64,000 nt of DNA from Amantichitinum ursilacus (lineage in GTDB: Bacteria > Pseudomonadota > Gammaproteobacteria > Burkholderiales > Chitinibacteraceae), in the NCBI RefSeq assembly GCF_001294205.1, contig NZ_LAQT01000010.1:281643-345642 (forward strand), read 5' to 3'. Below are positions 27,701-36,806 of the stretch, piece by piece. A program made the position numbers and the translations under genes. Each line of letters starts with the position of its first letter. Position 1 is the first letter of the stretch. Under the pieces are notes generated by a model that worked only from the letters and a program-made list of their open reading frames with translations, ran no database searches and was not told where the DNA came from.

Positions 27701-29315
27701 AATCCTGTTTGAAATCGACGGCTCCGTTCCGCCGATCCTTATTGGCGACCGCGTGCGGCTTAAGCAGGTGTTGCTGAACATAGGCGGGAATGCGCTCAAG
27801 TTTACTGAGCGCGGTCATATCATAATTCGGTTACGCGCGATTGAAGTGACCGCGCTGACCGCGCATGTTTGTTTCAGTATTGAGGATACTGGTATAGGCA
27901 TTGCCAGGGAAAATATTGAACGAATATTCGAGGGTTTCACACAGGCCGAAGCATCGACCTCAAGACGATTTGGCGGCACCGGGCTGGGATTAGCGATTTC
28001 GCGCCGGCTTGTTCGTTTGATGGGCGGAAATCTGCAGTTAAGCAGCGAACTCGGTAGGGGAAGCACGTTTTCCTTCAACGTTAGGTTTGGCATTTCGAAG
28101 CGCAATGCCCTACTCGGTAAGCCTTTTGTTCTTCAGTCCCTGAACATCCTGATCGTTGACGACCGCCATGAGTCTGGGGAGATACTTGAAGCAGCGCTGA
28201 ATGGGACAGGATGGCATGTCGACTATGTCGATAGCCCTTTCACGGCAATGGATGCCCTGTACAGGGCGGAACAGCTCGGTAAGGCTTACGACGTTGTGGT
28301 TATGGATTGGCGCATGCCGGAACTGGATGGTCTTTCAACAGCTCGCTACATTCGCTCCCAATCCGCTCAAGCGCCTGCTGTCATTATTGTCAGTGCCTAC
28401 GGTCGAGAAGAACTGGCGGCTGCTTTGGAAGAGCCCAATGCCCCCATGGTAGAAGTGCTGAGCAAGCCCGTTACACCAGGTCAGTTGATCGAGGCTATCC
28501 ACAAAGCAGCCGGCGAAAACGTCCGCGGTGAGGCCGGGGCGGGGCCGGGCGTTGTTGACATCACACCGGAGCGCTTGGCAGGTGTCCACATTCTGGTCGT
28601 TGAAGATAATGAACTGAATCGCTTGGTGGCCAGTGAGTTGTTACGCCTCGAAGGCGCAATCGTCTACCTTGCGGAAGGAGGGCTTTCAGGCGTCGAACAT
28701 GCGACTGCCAATCCAGCGTTATATGACGTCATTCTGATGGACGTTCAGATGCCGGATATTGACGGGCTCGAGGCCACGAGGCGCATTCGCGCAAACGAAG
28801 CGACGAAGGGAGTGCCGATCATGGCGATGACTGCCAACGTGTCGGAAGAGGATATCCGCAAATGTCTCGACGCTGGCATGGACGGCCATATCGGAAAGCC
28901 CATCGATATGGATGAACTCGTTGGCGCAGTGCGGCGGGTGACAAAGGTAGAGGTTGGCCAGAACATGGCAACCAGCGAAGAGGAGGCACCGATAGCCGAG
29001 CCTGTGGGGGTCCTTCTGAATCGTTTTGCGGGACGCAGTGAGGTTTTAAAGGCAGGAGCTCATGCGTTTGGTCCGGAGTGCTTTCGTTTGCTGGATAGCC
29101 TCGAACACGCGACCGAGCCGGACCATCAGGCAGCAACCTTTCACGCTCTTAAGGGTATGGCAGGGACAATGGGTGCTCTTAAATTGGCGGCTGTGGCGAA
29201 GCGGTTTGAGGGGCAAGTGCGCCGCACCGGTCTCGATGCAACCGACGTTGCAGGGTTGCGCGCACTCGCTGCTGAGACAGCAGACCATTTATTAAGATAT
29301 GCCGCCGAGCTTTAA
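24741..29315 (+). CDS. Hybrid sensor histidine kinase, CHASE-PAS4-HK-REC2-HPt
   Basis: 1524 residues. Domains in order: membrane helix (7-28), periplasmic CHASE-type sensor (about 45-280), second helix (308-332), four PAS domains starting near 342, 488, 616 and 735, HisKA with phospho-His in SHEIRTPLNAV (about 899), the ATPase domain (NALKFT about 1013, DTGIGIA about 1049), a first receiver (LIVDD about 1136, phospho-Asp in VVMDWRMP), a second receiver (VVEDN, LMDVQMPDIDG about 1333) and a C-terminal HPt domain (FHALKGMAGT about 1466). It holds a complete intramolecular phosphorelay; the final response regulator is not in the window. The ATG at 24741 puts the first helix directly at the N-terminus; an ATG at 24708 is also possible. 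Confidence 0.93.
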   Translation: MLSKSHIILAAILFATLAIASMGLSRYIYLQNQQRIRQDLEEVALDTSNAIQERLLKYEDGLRSARGAILAIGSGEISRSAFSHFSQSLDMTRAFPDSEGIGYAERFSTSGFASLQERMRLDGITPFTIKELGPSSPPHYVVLFVQPERENAAAIGVDLASEVERRIAAEVAMRTGNATMTGPLSLVQKQRDKGQSFLLLLPVYRTVSGITPSTLKEREEQLTGWTFAALSRGPLLSGVGHNLADLRMVIQDATETPKSLPFFDNRAAGELLPLHCWVERSFYGRHWRIGLFATPEFAARLHLPDPELVLLGGLGLSVLLSALVLSLSIGLARRHLLAVERARMSAIIEDSEDGIIAKTLGGVVLSWNRGATQIFGYLAEEAIGKPLTELIIPPDLWHEEAEVLARVTRGEHVPHFDTRRYRKDGEMIDVSVTVSPIRNEGGAIVGASKTVRDITAQKSAESQIRRFNTRLEAEVEQRTAELESTQRAWRTVLDAVPSMIGYWDAHLVNRVANRAYHEWYGMPDGYMEGRALPDILGPARFEQYRPRIEAALCGNLQSFELDVFHDSKGVRRLLVQYLPDTLDGSTVGFYVLATDVSELADNRNRLAAALAERQLLLETINTHLLYLVTDSKGNITEVNEKFCEATGYASQELLGVNFRALPWSDESRGRWRTIIGELLGRRVWRGEISAFSRKGGKIWIETVIAADAGQGGGDQQYVAVGVDVTKAHEASREASRLGVMLQNVLRAASGISIIATDRDGVIQMFNEGACRLLGCAAEDVLGRRSIASFHAAGELEHHALEIEASEGISLTEFECLIHGVDTKGSQTHDWTYVDASGGQVPVSVTMSSIVDSESGSIQGYLAVGVDIRAQRAFERKLIQARNAAEEASVAKSRFMANMSHEIRTPLNAVIGLLQLLMQAVVDERQRDHVVKAHGAALSLLELLNDILDFAKIEAGKLELDLGSFEVEQLFRELGTILSGNQGSKPVEILFEIDGSVPPILIGDRVRLKQVLLNIGGNALKFTERGHIIIRLRAIEVTALTAHVCFSIEDTGIGIARENIERIFEGFTQAEASTSRRFGGTGLGLAISRRLVRLMGGNLQLSSELGRGSTFSFNVRFGISKRNALLGKPFVLQSLNILIVDDRHESGEILEAALNGTGWHVDYVDSPFTAMDALYRAEQLGKAYDVVVMDWRMPELDGLSTARYIRSQSAQAPAVIIVSAYGREELAAALEEPNAPMVEVLSKPVTPGQLIEAIHKAAGENVRGEAGAGPGVVDITPERLAGVHILVVEDNELNRLVASELLRLEGAIVYLAEGGLSGVEHATANPALYDVILMDVQMPDIDGLEATRRIRANEATKGVPIMAMTANVSEEDIRKCLDAGMDGHIGKPIDMDELVGAVRRVTKVEVGQNMATSEEEAPIAEPVGVLLNRFAGRSEVLKAGAHAFGPECFRLLDSLEHATEPDHQAATFHALKGMAGTMGALKLAAVAKRFEGQVRRTGLDATDVAGLRALAAETADHLLRYAAEL

Positions 29316-29389
29316 GTAATGGGCCTGCTCACTGTTGCGTCTTGCTCGCGGAACACTGCTCACCCTCGGAGCTACACAACATGACCGCG

Positions 29390-30703
29390 CTAGTTTATTT
29401 CCATGAGACTGGATAAACGACCTACCGCGGAAAGGACCGATTCCGCGCTATCGTGAATCTGGCTGATACTTGAGCCCAGCCCCTGAGTCATTCTTACGCC
29501 TTCTGCAGCCTGTTCGCGAACCCCGGCCATACCTGCAACGGCTACCGCAGTAGACGTTTGTATCTGATCTACCATCCCTGTAATTTCTTCAGTGGAAGCT
29601 GCCGTCCGTTCTGCCAGTTTCCTTACCTCGTCCGCAACGACTGCAAAGCCCCGTCCCGTTTCGCCTGCGCGTGCAGCTTCGATTGCGGCATTCAGCGCAA
29701 GCAAATTGGTTTGGTCCGCAATCGCCTTAATACTTTTGACAATACCGCCAATCCGGTCAGACTCCTGGCCAAGCATTGTTACTTCCGTCGCTGCCGCGCC
29801 GATCGCCACAGACATCTCTTCAATAAGACGAACTCCGCTCGTGACATTCTGCAAACCTTCTTCTGCCCACGCAACAGTTTGCTGGCTTGCCGTCATGGCA
29901 AGCAAAGTACCTTCCCGCTCCATCAGATTCGACTCGTACCTTTCGGTTATATCGGTCGCGAATTTGATCACGCTGGCCACCCGACCGCTTTGGTCGAAGA
30001 TAGGATTGTAGCTGGCCTGCAACCACCTGATACTGCCGTCGGCAGCTACTCGCTTGATTTCCGATGCGAACGCCTTACCTGCACGCAAGTCGTCCCACAG
30101 CGTCCTGTATGCCGGACTTCGAACGAGCTCTGGCTCGCAAAAAATCTGATGATGTTTTCCCTTTAGTGCGCCTTCCTCGTACATCATGGTTGTAAGAAAA
30201 TTGCGGTTGACATCTTTTATTTTGCCTTCTGGAGTAAATTCAATCACCGCCATCACCCGATTGATAGCCTCAATTAGCGATTGATTGCGAGCTGCTTCAT
30301 TGATGCGCTGGGTGACATCCGTAGCGAGTTTGATAACGCCGGTGACTTTTTTGCCCGCATCAAGAATAGGGCTGTAAGAGGCTTCCAGCCAGACGATTCG
30401 TCCATCCAAGGATCGGCGCTCGACTACGCCTGAGAAAGGAGTGCCGCTCCGCAGCTTGGCCCAAAACTCACGATACTGCGCGCTGTTCACGAGTTCGACA
30501 CTGCATAGCTGGGCATGCACGAGCTCGGGCGAACCCTGAATTCCCATTGAGCGAGCAAAGATATCGTTGTAGCCCAGAATACGGCCGTCGAGATCAAATT
30601 CGACTCGGGCAAGATTGGCGTCTACCGCTTCCAGTTTGGCAAGAGCGGTCCGAAGCTGATCTTTAACGGTGTCAAGCTCGTTCTTGAAAGTTTTGCAAAA
30701 CAT
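29390..30703 (-). CDS. Soluble PAS-PAS methyl-accepting chemotaxis protein
   Basis: 437 residues with no membrane helix. Two PAS domains (about 20-130 and 145-255), each with the [18 protein letters not shown] ending typical of energy-sensing PAS, are followed by a short MCP signalling domain. The kinase-contact tip ([35 protein letters not shown]) is perfect. It probably senses an internal redox or energy signal through FAD or heme and reports to CheA; the cofactor is inference. GGAG lies before the ATG. It is convergent with the hybrid kinase gene. Confidence 0.92.
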   Translation of the reverse strand: MFCKTFKNELDTVKDQLRTALAKLEAVDANLARVEFDLDGRILGYNDIFARSMGIQGSPELVHAQLCSVELVNSAQYREFWAKLRSGTPFSGVVERRSLDGRIVWLEASYSPILDAGKKVTGVIKLATDVTQRINEAARNQSLIEAINRVMAVIEFTPEGKIKDVNRNFLTTMMYEEGALKGKHHQIFCEPELVRSPAYRTLWDDLRAGKAFASEIKRVAADGSIRWLQASYNPIFDQSGRVASVIKFATDITERYESNLMEREGTLLAMTASQQTVAWAEEGLQNVTSGVRLIEEMSVAIGAAATEVTMLGQESDRIGGIVKSIKAIADQTNLLALNAAIEAARAGETGRGFAVVADEVRKLAERTAASTEEITGMVDQIQTSTAVAVAGMAGVREQAAEGVRMTQGLGSSISQIHDSAESVLSAVGRLSSLMEIN

Positions 30704-31115
30704 GGGAACTCCATAGGTGAGGCGTGAGCAGCGTAATGCCCGGTCTGGGATACATCTTTCACCGGATCGGTATGGTAGCTACTGGAGTTCAAAGAGGGAT
30801 ACCGGGGCAACTCCTGGTTAAGCTGCGATCACTACGAAAGCTAGCGCGGTGATGGAAACTCTTCTCAAGATGGCGCATTTCGATCGAAGGCCCGAATTTC
30901 AGACGGGGCATGCCGTAGACAAAAACGAGTCGCATTCGGGCATGACTTCGCTCTCCGTCTAGCCGGCTGCGGAATATCTGCCTTGCCTGCGTGCTGCGAT
31001 GGCCATTTTATAGCTCAAAACGTCGAACCGAGTGTCCTGGCCTAGTAGCAGTCCGTACTGTGAACTTGTGTGCTTCGCGCGGATGATACTCAAGAATCAT
31101 TAAGACCGGGCTCAC
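30704..31115. other. Divergent intergenic region
   Basis: About 410 bp between the divergent chemotaxis and GGDEF-EAL genes. It presumably holds both promoters, but I see no convincing consensus boxes, no gene and no strong palindrome. Confidence 0.5.
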
Positions 31116-33380
31116 ATGCTGCACATCGATATGTTCGTTCCCCGCACCGTCGGTTCTAAGTTGTTTGCGCTAGTGGCCGTGTCTATAGGCTATTCCGTCT
31201 TTCTCGCGGCCCTCGCCTGTTGGATGGTATATCGCGACGCTCAGAACGCGTCACGCGTTCTTGCCACACAAGCTGTCGAAAGCGTAGGAATCCAGGTTGC
31301 ATCGCAAATGGGTGAGCACGATGATCTTGAGCCGTTGCCACCCTTCGAACGCTACAACATCCAGCGAACTCTGGACTATATGCGTAAAGATCGAGGCCGC
31401 GATGTTTCTGTATTCAACACTCGTTTGATGATGATCGCAGACACAGATAAGGCGGACGTCGGCCATGCGCTCCCCGCGTATCAGGCACTTTTAGCCGCAC
31501 AGATGCTCCGAAGCGGCCAAGCGCAATTTTTTGTTGAAGCCGCCGAGACAGGATATTCGCGTTTGCAATCCATGGTGCCTCTCAAGAATCGCGCCGGTGT
31601 CTGCGTCGGCGGAATCGTAATGGATTACACGCATATTGCTGACCAGTTGGGCAGTAAAGCTCGCCGGACCCTCTGGCTATTAGTCGGATTCGGTTTGATC
31701 GGTTTTCTGGCAATCGGGTTGCTCGCCATGTTGTCGATCCGGCCGATCCTTGCCGCTATAGCAACGCTTTATGGTGCTACGCGTGCGCTAGCTTCGGGAA
31801 AACCTGTCCGGCCCGTTAACCTTCGCTCCGACGACGAGCTTGGAGCACTCTCTGAAGCGTTTAACAGTATGGCAGCAAAGCTCGCTACCACTATCGAAGC
31901 GCTTGAGGGTGAAGTACTTGCGCGTAGTTACGCGCAAACTGCACTCGAAGCGGCTAACCTTCACCTCGAAGAGCGGGTAGCCGAGCGCACGGAGACGTTA
32001 CAGACAGTTAACAGGCAGCTGGAAATCGAATTAGCTAACGGACAGGCGATGTCTCAGCAGCTTGAACAGCTTGCGCGCTTTGATTCGCTAACCGGCCTTC
32101 CTAACAGAGCTATGTTTCAGACCTGCTTGGAAGTCGCGACCAAACGTGCCTTGCGTAACAACTCCCAGACGGTGCTCATGTTCATAGATCTGGATCGCTT
32201 TAAGTCTATCAACGACTCGCTTGGTCACGGCGTGGGTGATCAGATTCTGAAACAGTCCGCTCAGCGCCTCAGCGGGACGCTGCGTGGATCCGACGTGGTT
32301 TCACGTATCGGCGGCGACGAATTCACAGTCATTCTTGAAGACGTCGTCGACGAGCAGGCGGCGAAGGATGTTGCCGCGAATATCGTAGAGGCATTTGCTG
32401 CGCCTTTCCAAGTCGAAGGCAAAGAGCTTTTCTTGTCGAGTAGTATAGGTGTCGCCTTTTATCCTAAAGACAGCGAGGATGCCGCATCCCTGATGAAGCA
32501 TGCTGATCTCGCCATGTATGAAGCAAAATCCGCGGGCCGAGGCCGCTTTGCGCTGCACTCTCAGCATACGGCAAAGGCCGCACAAAGCCGGCTAGAGATT
32601 GAACGCGGCCTGCACCACGCAATTGATCGCCACGAATTCAGTGTGGTTTATCAGATGCGGATATCTGCTACTGATGGTCTGCCCACAGGCATGGAGGCAT
32701 TGCTTCGATGGAACCATCCCGAGCTCGGCCTTGTTCCGCCCTCCGAGTTCATTCCAGCGGCAGAGCATACCGGCCAGATTGTCGAGATTGGTGAGTGGGT
32801 CCTTCGCCAAGCCTGCATGCAGCACGGCAGCTGGCGAGCAGAGGGCATGGATCCTGGGATCATGGCGGTCAACATCTCAGGTGTCCAATTTCGCCAAGCA
32901 GATCTGGTCCAGCGAATCCAGGCTATTCTGGTTGAAACGGGAATGAAGGCTTCGGAGCTAGAACTGGAACTTACTGAAAGTATGTTAGCCAGCAATCCAG
33001 ATACGGCCGTTACCGTAATGAAGGATCTCCGCCAACTTGGTATCGGACTGGCGATTGATGACTTTGGTACCGGTTATTCAAGCTTGAGCTATCTCAAAAG
33101 CTTTCCAGCTTCCCGCATCAAAATAGACAAAAGCTTCGTGCGCGACATTGATATCAATCGCGAAGATGCCGCGATAGCTTCCGCAATCGTCGCGCTGGCG
33201 CAAAGTCTGAATATTGAGGTAACCGCAGAAGGTGTGGAGACGAGTGGACAACTGGCCCATCTTTCGGAGCTGGAGTGCACGGATTACCAAGGCTATTTCT
33301 TCGCTAAGCCACTTGCACCCTCCGAAGTGCGCAAGTCACTGCGATTGACCGCTCGTGCTCAAGGACGTCACGCTGCCTGA
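31116..33380 (+). CDS. Membrane GGDEF-EAL cyclic-di-GMP enzyme
   Basis: 754 residues: membrane helix (about 14-38), periplasmic sensor part, second helix (188-212), HAMP (213-265), a coiled coil, GGDEF (320-480) and EAL (495-745). The cyclase motif RIGGDEF at about 398-404 is intact. So are the phosphodiesterase motifs: EALLRW at about 525, the DDFGTGYSS loop and TAEGVET. Both activities are possible; which dominates cannot be told. One position in the EAL start differs from the usual (YQM instead of YQP). The start could also be the ATG five codons later. It completes a cluster of three signalling genes carried by the transposon. Confidence 0.93.
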   Translation: MLHIDMFVPRTVGSKLFALVAVSIGYSVFLAALACWMVYRDAQNASRVLATQAVESVGIQVASQMGEHDDLEPLPPFERYNIQRTLDYMRKDRGRDVSVFNTRLMMIADTDKADVGHALPAYQALLAAQMLRSGQAQFFVEAAETGYSRLQSMVPLKNRAGVCVGGIVMDYTHIADQLGSKARRTLWLLVGFGLIGFLAIGLLAMLSIRPILAAIATLYGATRALASGKPVRPVNLRSDDELGALSEAFNSMAAKLATTIEALEGEVLARSYAQTALEAANLHLEERVAERTETLQTVNRQLEIELANGQAMSQQLEQLARFDSLTGLPNRAMFQTCLEVATKRALRNNSQTVLMFIDLDRFKSINDSLGHGVGDQILKQSAQRLSGTLRGSDVVSRIGGDEFTVILEDVVDEQAAKDVAANIVEAFAAPFQVEGKELFLSSSIGVAFYPKDSEDAASLMKHADLAMYEAKSAGRGRFALHSQHTAKAAQSRLEIERGLHHAIDRHEFSVVYQMRISATDGLPTGMEALLRWNHPELGLVPPSEFIPAAEHTGQIVEIGEWVLRQACMQHGSWRAEGMDPGIMAVNISGVQFRQADLVQRIQAILVETGMKASELELELTESMLASNPDTAVTVMKDLRQLGIGLAIDDFGTGYSSLSYLKSFPASRIKIDKSFVRDIDINREDAAIASAIVALAQSLNIEVTAEGVETSGQLAHLSELECTDYQGYFFAKPLAPSEVRKSLRLTARAQGRHAA

Positions 33381-33559
33381 ATGGCGGCCAGCATGCTGGC
33401 CGACTTGTCTGGCTTTGCCGATGAGTTTCGGCACCGATAGGGGTAGGCTCTCTGGCGGAACTCGCCATGGATTTCTTGAGTAAACGGTCCTGATATCGCG
33501 ATAAGCGCAGCACGGTTATTGCTATACGTGGAAATAGACTTAGGTTTCTCAGCACACAT
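33380..33559 (-). pseudogene. Decayed STAS-domain fragment
   Basis: The frame contains ISGPFTQEIHGEFRQRAY, clearly like the IKGPFTQDAYREFRTQT segment of the intact STAS protein at 35416-35718. The following part with the conserved serine is out of frame or lost. It is a broken duplicate. Confidence 0.6.
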
Positions 33560-33941
33560 GCGATGTCTTCAAATCTGCACGTCAGGTGATCTTGGAATGC
33601 AAAAGCCGAGGTGTCGGGATTGTGTGGGCGTCCAACCGCTATTACGGCGAATCTCAATGCCCCGTATTTGGGCCGTCTATTAAAGGCGCAGTGATCGGAA
33701 CGACTTGCATCTTTTCTCCTCCAATTACTGCTTGGCAGACGCTAGCGCTCCAACGGTTGCAGCTGCTGATAAGCAAAGCGGCGCATTAGTCTCGGGGCAA
33801 GATCCGGCCATTATCACTTGAAATAAAGCCGCCAGCGGAGCTCATTCTTTTGGGGGCGTAAACGGCTAAACTCCGTATGATGATTTTACTATATGAAGCA
33901 TTCCTGCTTTTGCAGGTCTGTTACAAACGCAATCTAACGTC
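33560..33941. other. Stretch without a recognisable gene
   Basis: Only short frames, none with a ribosome site. AT-rich toward 33900. Nothing specific seen. Confidence 0.5.
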
Positions 33942-34274
33942 TCATTTGCCATCTTCGGCTTCGATCTCTGCGCTGGCCAGCTCTTTATAAAGTGAGTCCG
34001 CCAAAGCGTCTATTAATTTGCCCACGGATATGCCGCGCTGCCGGGCAATAGCGCGGAGCTTTTGGCGACTTGCGGGGCGTACCCAAACATTCATCTGGAT
34101 CATTGCCGGTGTGTATGAGGGATCGCTGGCGGCCCGGGCCGCCTTCGCCCGCTTATAGCGCCGTACTCGTTCGGCATTGGTGGTAGGGCGTTCCAGATCC
34201 GTATGTTGCGCGTCTGTTATCGTCAAACGCTGTGGTTCGATTGTGAGCGATTTATCTTTTGCCATTCGATTCAT
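33942..34274 (-). CDS. RepB/CopG-like small DNA-binding protein, paralog of 18552
   Basis: 110 residues, sharing TNAERVRRYK, then IQMNVWVRPASRQKLRAIAR and GKLIDALADSLY with the protein at 18552-18878. The acidic tail (ASAEIEAEDG) is its own. An internal ATG at 34265 could be the true start. The likely role is DNA binding; target unknown. Confidence 0.6.
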   Translation of the reverse strand: MNRMAKDKSLTIEPQRLTITDAQHTDLERPTTNAERVRRYKRAKAARAASDPSYTPAMIQMNVWVRPASRQKLRAIARQRGISVGKLIDALADSLYKELASAEIEAEDGK

Positions 34275-34701
34275 CCGAGCAATGCCGTCTGGTCGGCGCG
34301 TACATGAGCGGATTGCTATGAAAAAGGGTTCCCGCGATGACAGTGAAGCTTTGGCGAATTCCTCGTCGAGCGTTCACAACGCTGTGCGCTCACCCACGAT
34401 CATCCTGGGCCAGACGACGGGCGGCAAAGATCTCCGCTTTGTTTGTCACCGTCTTGCTACTAGACCCGAAGCTGCAGAATATTCTGGGCGCGGTCGCTGA
34501 TACAGACTGTGCCTAAGAAGTGTATTCGGCGGCACTGGCAGCGCGATACGCACGGGTTGCTCCAATTTCGATCGACCCGTGTCTAACCGTGTGTGCAGGA
34601 GCGGATTTCTTCCTCCGATTGATTGGTATCACTTCGGAACAAGGCGCTCCTTAGCTGCAGGGTCCCACCAACTTGGTGGCGGTGACCCGCTAAGATTAAA
34701 A
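34275..34701. other. Stretch without a supported gene
   Basis: A plus-strand frame of about 60 codons from 34318 (MKKGSRDDSEALANS) is open, but it lacks a ribosome site and similarity. Otherwise nothing is seen. Confidence 0.45.
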
Positions 34702-35304
34702 TTAACGCCAAGCTTGGAAAATGTCGTCGATCCCTGCCACTTCCAGCTGCAGGCTGAAGCGCGAACGATACAGACGCAGTTGCTTGTCGTGCGTTTCATC
34801 GGCTGAGCTGCATACCGCATCAGCGGCAACGATAGTTCGCCAGCCGTGGTCGATACACGCAAACACCGCTGAGGCAACACACACATCGGTTTCGGTGCCG
34901 CTCAGGATGACAGTATCGATATGACGCTCCTGCAATAGCGCAGCTAGCCCGGTACCATAAAATGGGCAGTAGGCTGGTTTGTCGACCACGCTACCGGTGG
35001 ATGCTAAAGCCCGCAATGGATCTATCAGCTCAATGTAGTGCGGCGGCGCTTCCGCCTGCGTCAGCGCATGCCACTGATCGAAATACTTTTTCCAGCGGCC
35101 GGAGCGCTCCGTCGAGCGGTGGGGCGGTATGAATCGGGTGAATACATTGCAGCTGGGGTGGTGCTGTGCGAGTCGCAACACATTAGGTAATACGCGTTCT
35201 ATCCAGGGGGCGTGCCATGGCGAACCCGGAAGGTACATGTTCTGCATGTCTATGCATAAATGCGCGGTGTGAGGACCGATACGATCCAATGGCGGGTGGG
35301 CCAT
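34702..35304 (-). CDS. Isochorismatase-family cysteine hydrolase
   Basis: 200 residues of the isochorismatase-like fold. The catalytic triad is visible: Asp in LCIDMQN, Lys in VVDKPAYCPF and Cys in TETDVCVASAV. Members act on isochorismate, nicotinamide, N-carbamoyl compounds or related amides; the substrate here is unknown. The ATG at 35304 is preferred because GAGGAG lies 8 bp upstream and the conserved protein begins there. Confidence 0.88.
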   Translation of the reverse strand: MAHPPLDRIGPHTAHLCIDMQNMYLPGSPWHAPWIERVLPNVLRLAQHHPSCNVFTRFIPPHRSTERSGRWKKYFDQWHALTQAEAPPHYIELIDPLRALASTGSVVDKPAYCPFYGTGLAALLQERHIDTVILSGTETDVCVASAVFACIDHGWRTIVAADAVCSSADETHDKQLRLYRSRFSLQLEVAGIDDIFQAWR

Positions 35305-35415
35305 GAGCGATGCTCCTCTTTCTGCCGATGCTTGCTCTCGCAACACATGCTTCATATTCCCCGACGCATAAGAATCGGGCAGGCAATTAAATCCGACATT
35401 CTTCAATGTATGCGG

Positions 35416-35718
35416 CTAATTTATATGGAACAGCTTTTTGAGGTTGGCGATCTCGAAGACCTTGCTGATGGCGGGGTTCGCGGCCTGTAACGTAATAGGA
35501 ACACCCGCAGCGCGATCGCGTAATGACAACAGCATTCCTAAACCTGCCGAGTCGACGTAGTCAGCTTCGCTAAAGTCAACAACGATCCGGGAGGGGCTAT
35601 GGTCCGCCAGAAAGGACGAGGTCTGGGTCCTGAACTCGCGATAAGCATCTTGGGTAAACGGCCCTTTGATCATGAAGACGGTGGCACCGTTGGCCGCATT
35701 TCTCGCGATGACATTCAT
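35416..35718 (-). CDS. STAS-domain anti-sigma-factor antagonist
   Basis: 100 residues of the SpoIIAA/RsbV type. The phosphorylatable Ser is in YVDSAGLGMLL. A near-perfect AAGGAGG ribosome site stands before the ATG. Such proteins release a sigma factor by binding an anti-sigma kinase, which is not present in this window. It could link to general stress control of the catalase/YciF block, which is inference. Confidence 0.88.
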   Translation of the reverse strand: MNVIARNAANGATVFMIKGPFTQDAYREFRTQTSSFLADHSPSRIVVDFSEADYVDSAGLGMLLSLRDRAAGVPITLQAANPAISKVFEIANLKKLFHIN

Positions 35719-35996
35719 AAGTACCTCCTTCGTAGAAGCGGGCTGACGTTGGAGTCTGAATCCTATAAACGTCTACGCCTTCCGTGGGGATTCTCCCCAT
35801 CTTGGCGCGGTTGTCGAAGCTCGCCGGGAGCTCAAAGTTCAAGGTTAGGGAGGCGCGTCGCGCATGAATTAGACCTGATGCAAGTATGGGCCGCGACTCG
35901 CACAGCCGTAAGGAGCGCTTGCCAGAGCTAGATCGACTACCCGCGGAGGATCGCCCTTATCCAACAGCAATAGGTAGAGCGCAGGGATTTTCGTGC

Positions 35997-36173
35997 TTAC
36001 TCAGAATCCAGCATGTAATAGTCCGGAATCAGGTCGCGGAATAGGACGGCGAGCCTTGAAAGCGCCTCGCGGTCCTTGGAATCAAATACCTCGTTTGGCA
36101 AGGCAATCGACGAGGCTTCGTCAAGTGCGCGCACCAACAGGCGGATGTGTTCTGGGCTTAGTTGAATGGGCAT
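35997..36173 (-). CDS. Small acidic protein, unknown
   Basis: 58 residues, beginning MPIQLSPEHIRLLVRALDEA and ending in an acidic, aromatic tail (IPDYYMLDSE). AAGGAAA lies 6 bp before the ATG, and codon use is like the neighbours. No family recognised. It stands alone between STAS and the DUF421 pair. Confidence 0.55.
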   Translation of the reverse strand: MPIQLSPEHIRLLVRALDEASSIALPNEVFDSKDREALSRLAVLFRDLIPDYYMLDSE

Positions 36174-36296
36174 AGACGTTTCCTTTGGGACCGATAATAG
36201 TCTGAGCCGGAATTACGCTGCGCTGTATCGTTCCGTAGCGCTTGTTGCGGTCGGTCTTGAGCGTCCACTCGGGCGGAAAGTGCCTACGTCCTGGCG

Positions 36297-36806
36297 TTAC
36301 TCGCTCCGGACGACGCTAACGGAACCGTCCGCCTCCAGCATGGCCAGTTTGACCTCCTCCAGATGCTCGACGCCCTGTTCCCTGAGCTTGGCCATCAATT
36401 CACCACGAGTCAGCCATTCGGCCCGTAACGCGCGGACGTTAATCCTTCCATGGCGCACAAGGACACGCGCGGGCGCTTCAAGAAAGCGTCGGCTTGGGGG
36501 CCAGTAAAAGGCGACCGCATCCGTAGCCATGTTCCAGAAAACAAGAGTCCCAACCAGCACCAACCCATCGCTAAGTGATTCCGCCTTACCTGCCATCGGG
36601 TTCTGTATGGCTTCGGAAATGATGACCACGAACAGGATGTCGGTGACGCTTAACGAGCCGGGGTCGCGCCGGAGGGCGAAGCGGAAGATAAAAAACATGG
36701 CCCAGAAAATGGCCGTGGCGCGAATGATGCTTCCCAGCACTGGCTGGTTCAGAGCAAACAGGTCATCAAGCATCAGGGCCCCCCAGGCTGCGCTTCGAAA
36801 ACTCAT
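36297..36806 (-). CDS. DUF421-family membrane protein
   Basis: 169 residues with two or three membrane helices in the first 90 residues (ATAIFWAMFFIFRFAL, LFVVIISEAI, LVLVGTLVFWNMA), then the cytosolic DUF421/YetF-type domain (LVRHGRINVRALRAEWLTRG). Function of the family is not settled; members occur in stress-related and spore-membrane contexts. Its ATG overlaps the stop of the next DUF421 gene (ATGA), so the two proteins are made together and may pair. Confidence 0.85.
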   Translation of the reverse strand: MSFRSAAWGALMLDDLFALNQPVLGSIIRATAIFWAMFFIFRFALRRDPGSLSVTDILFVVIISEAIQNPMAGKAESLSDGLVLVGTLVFWNMATDAVAFYWPPSRRFLEAPARVLVRHGRINVRALRAEWLTRGELMAKLREQGVEHLEEVKLAMLEADGSVSVVRSE

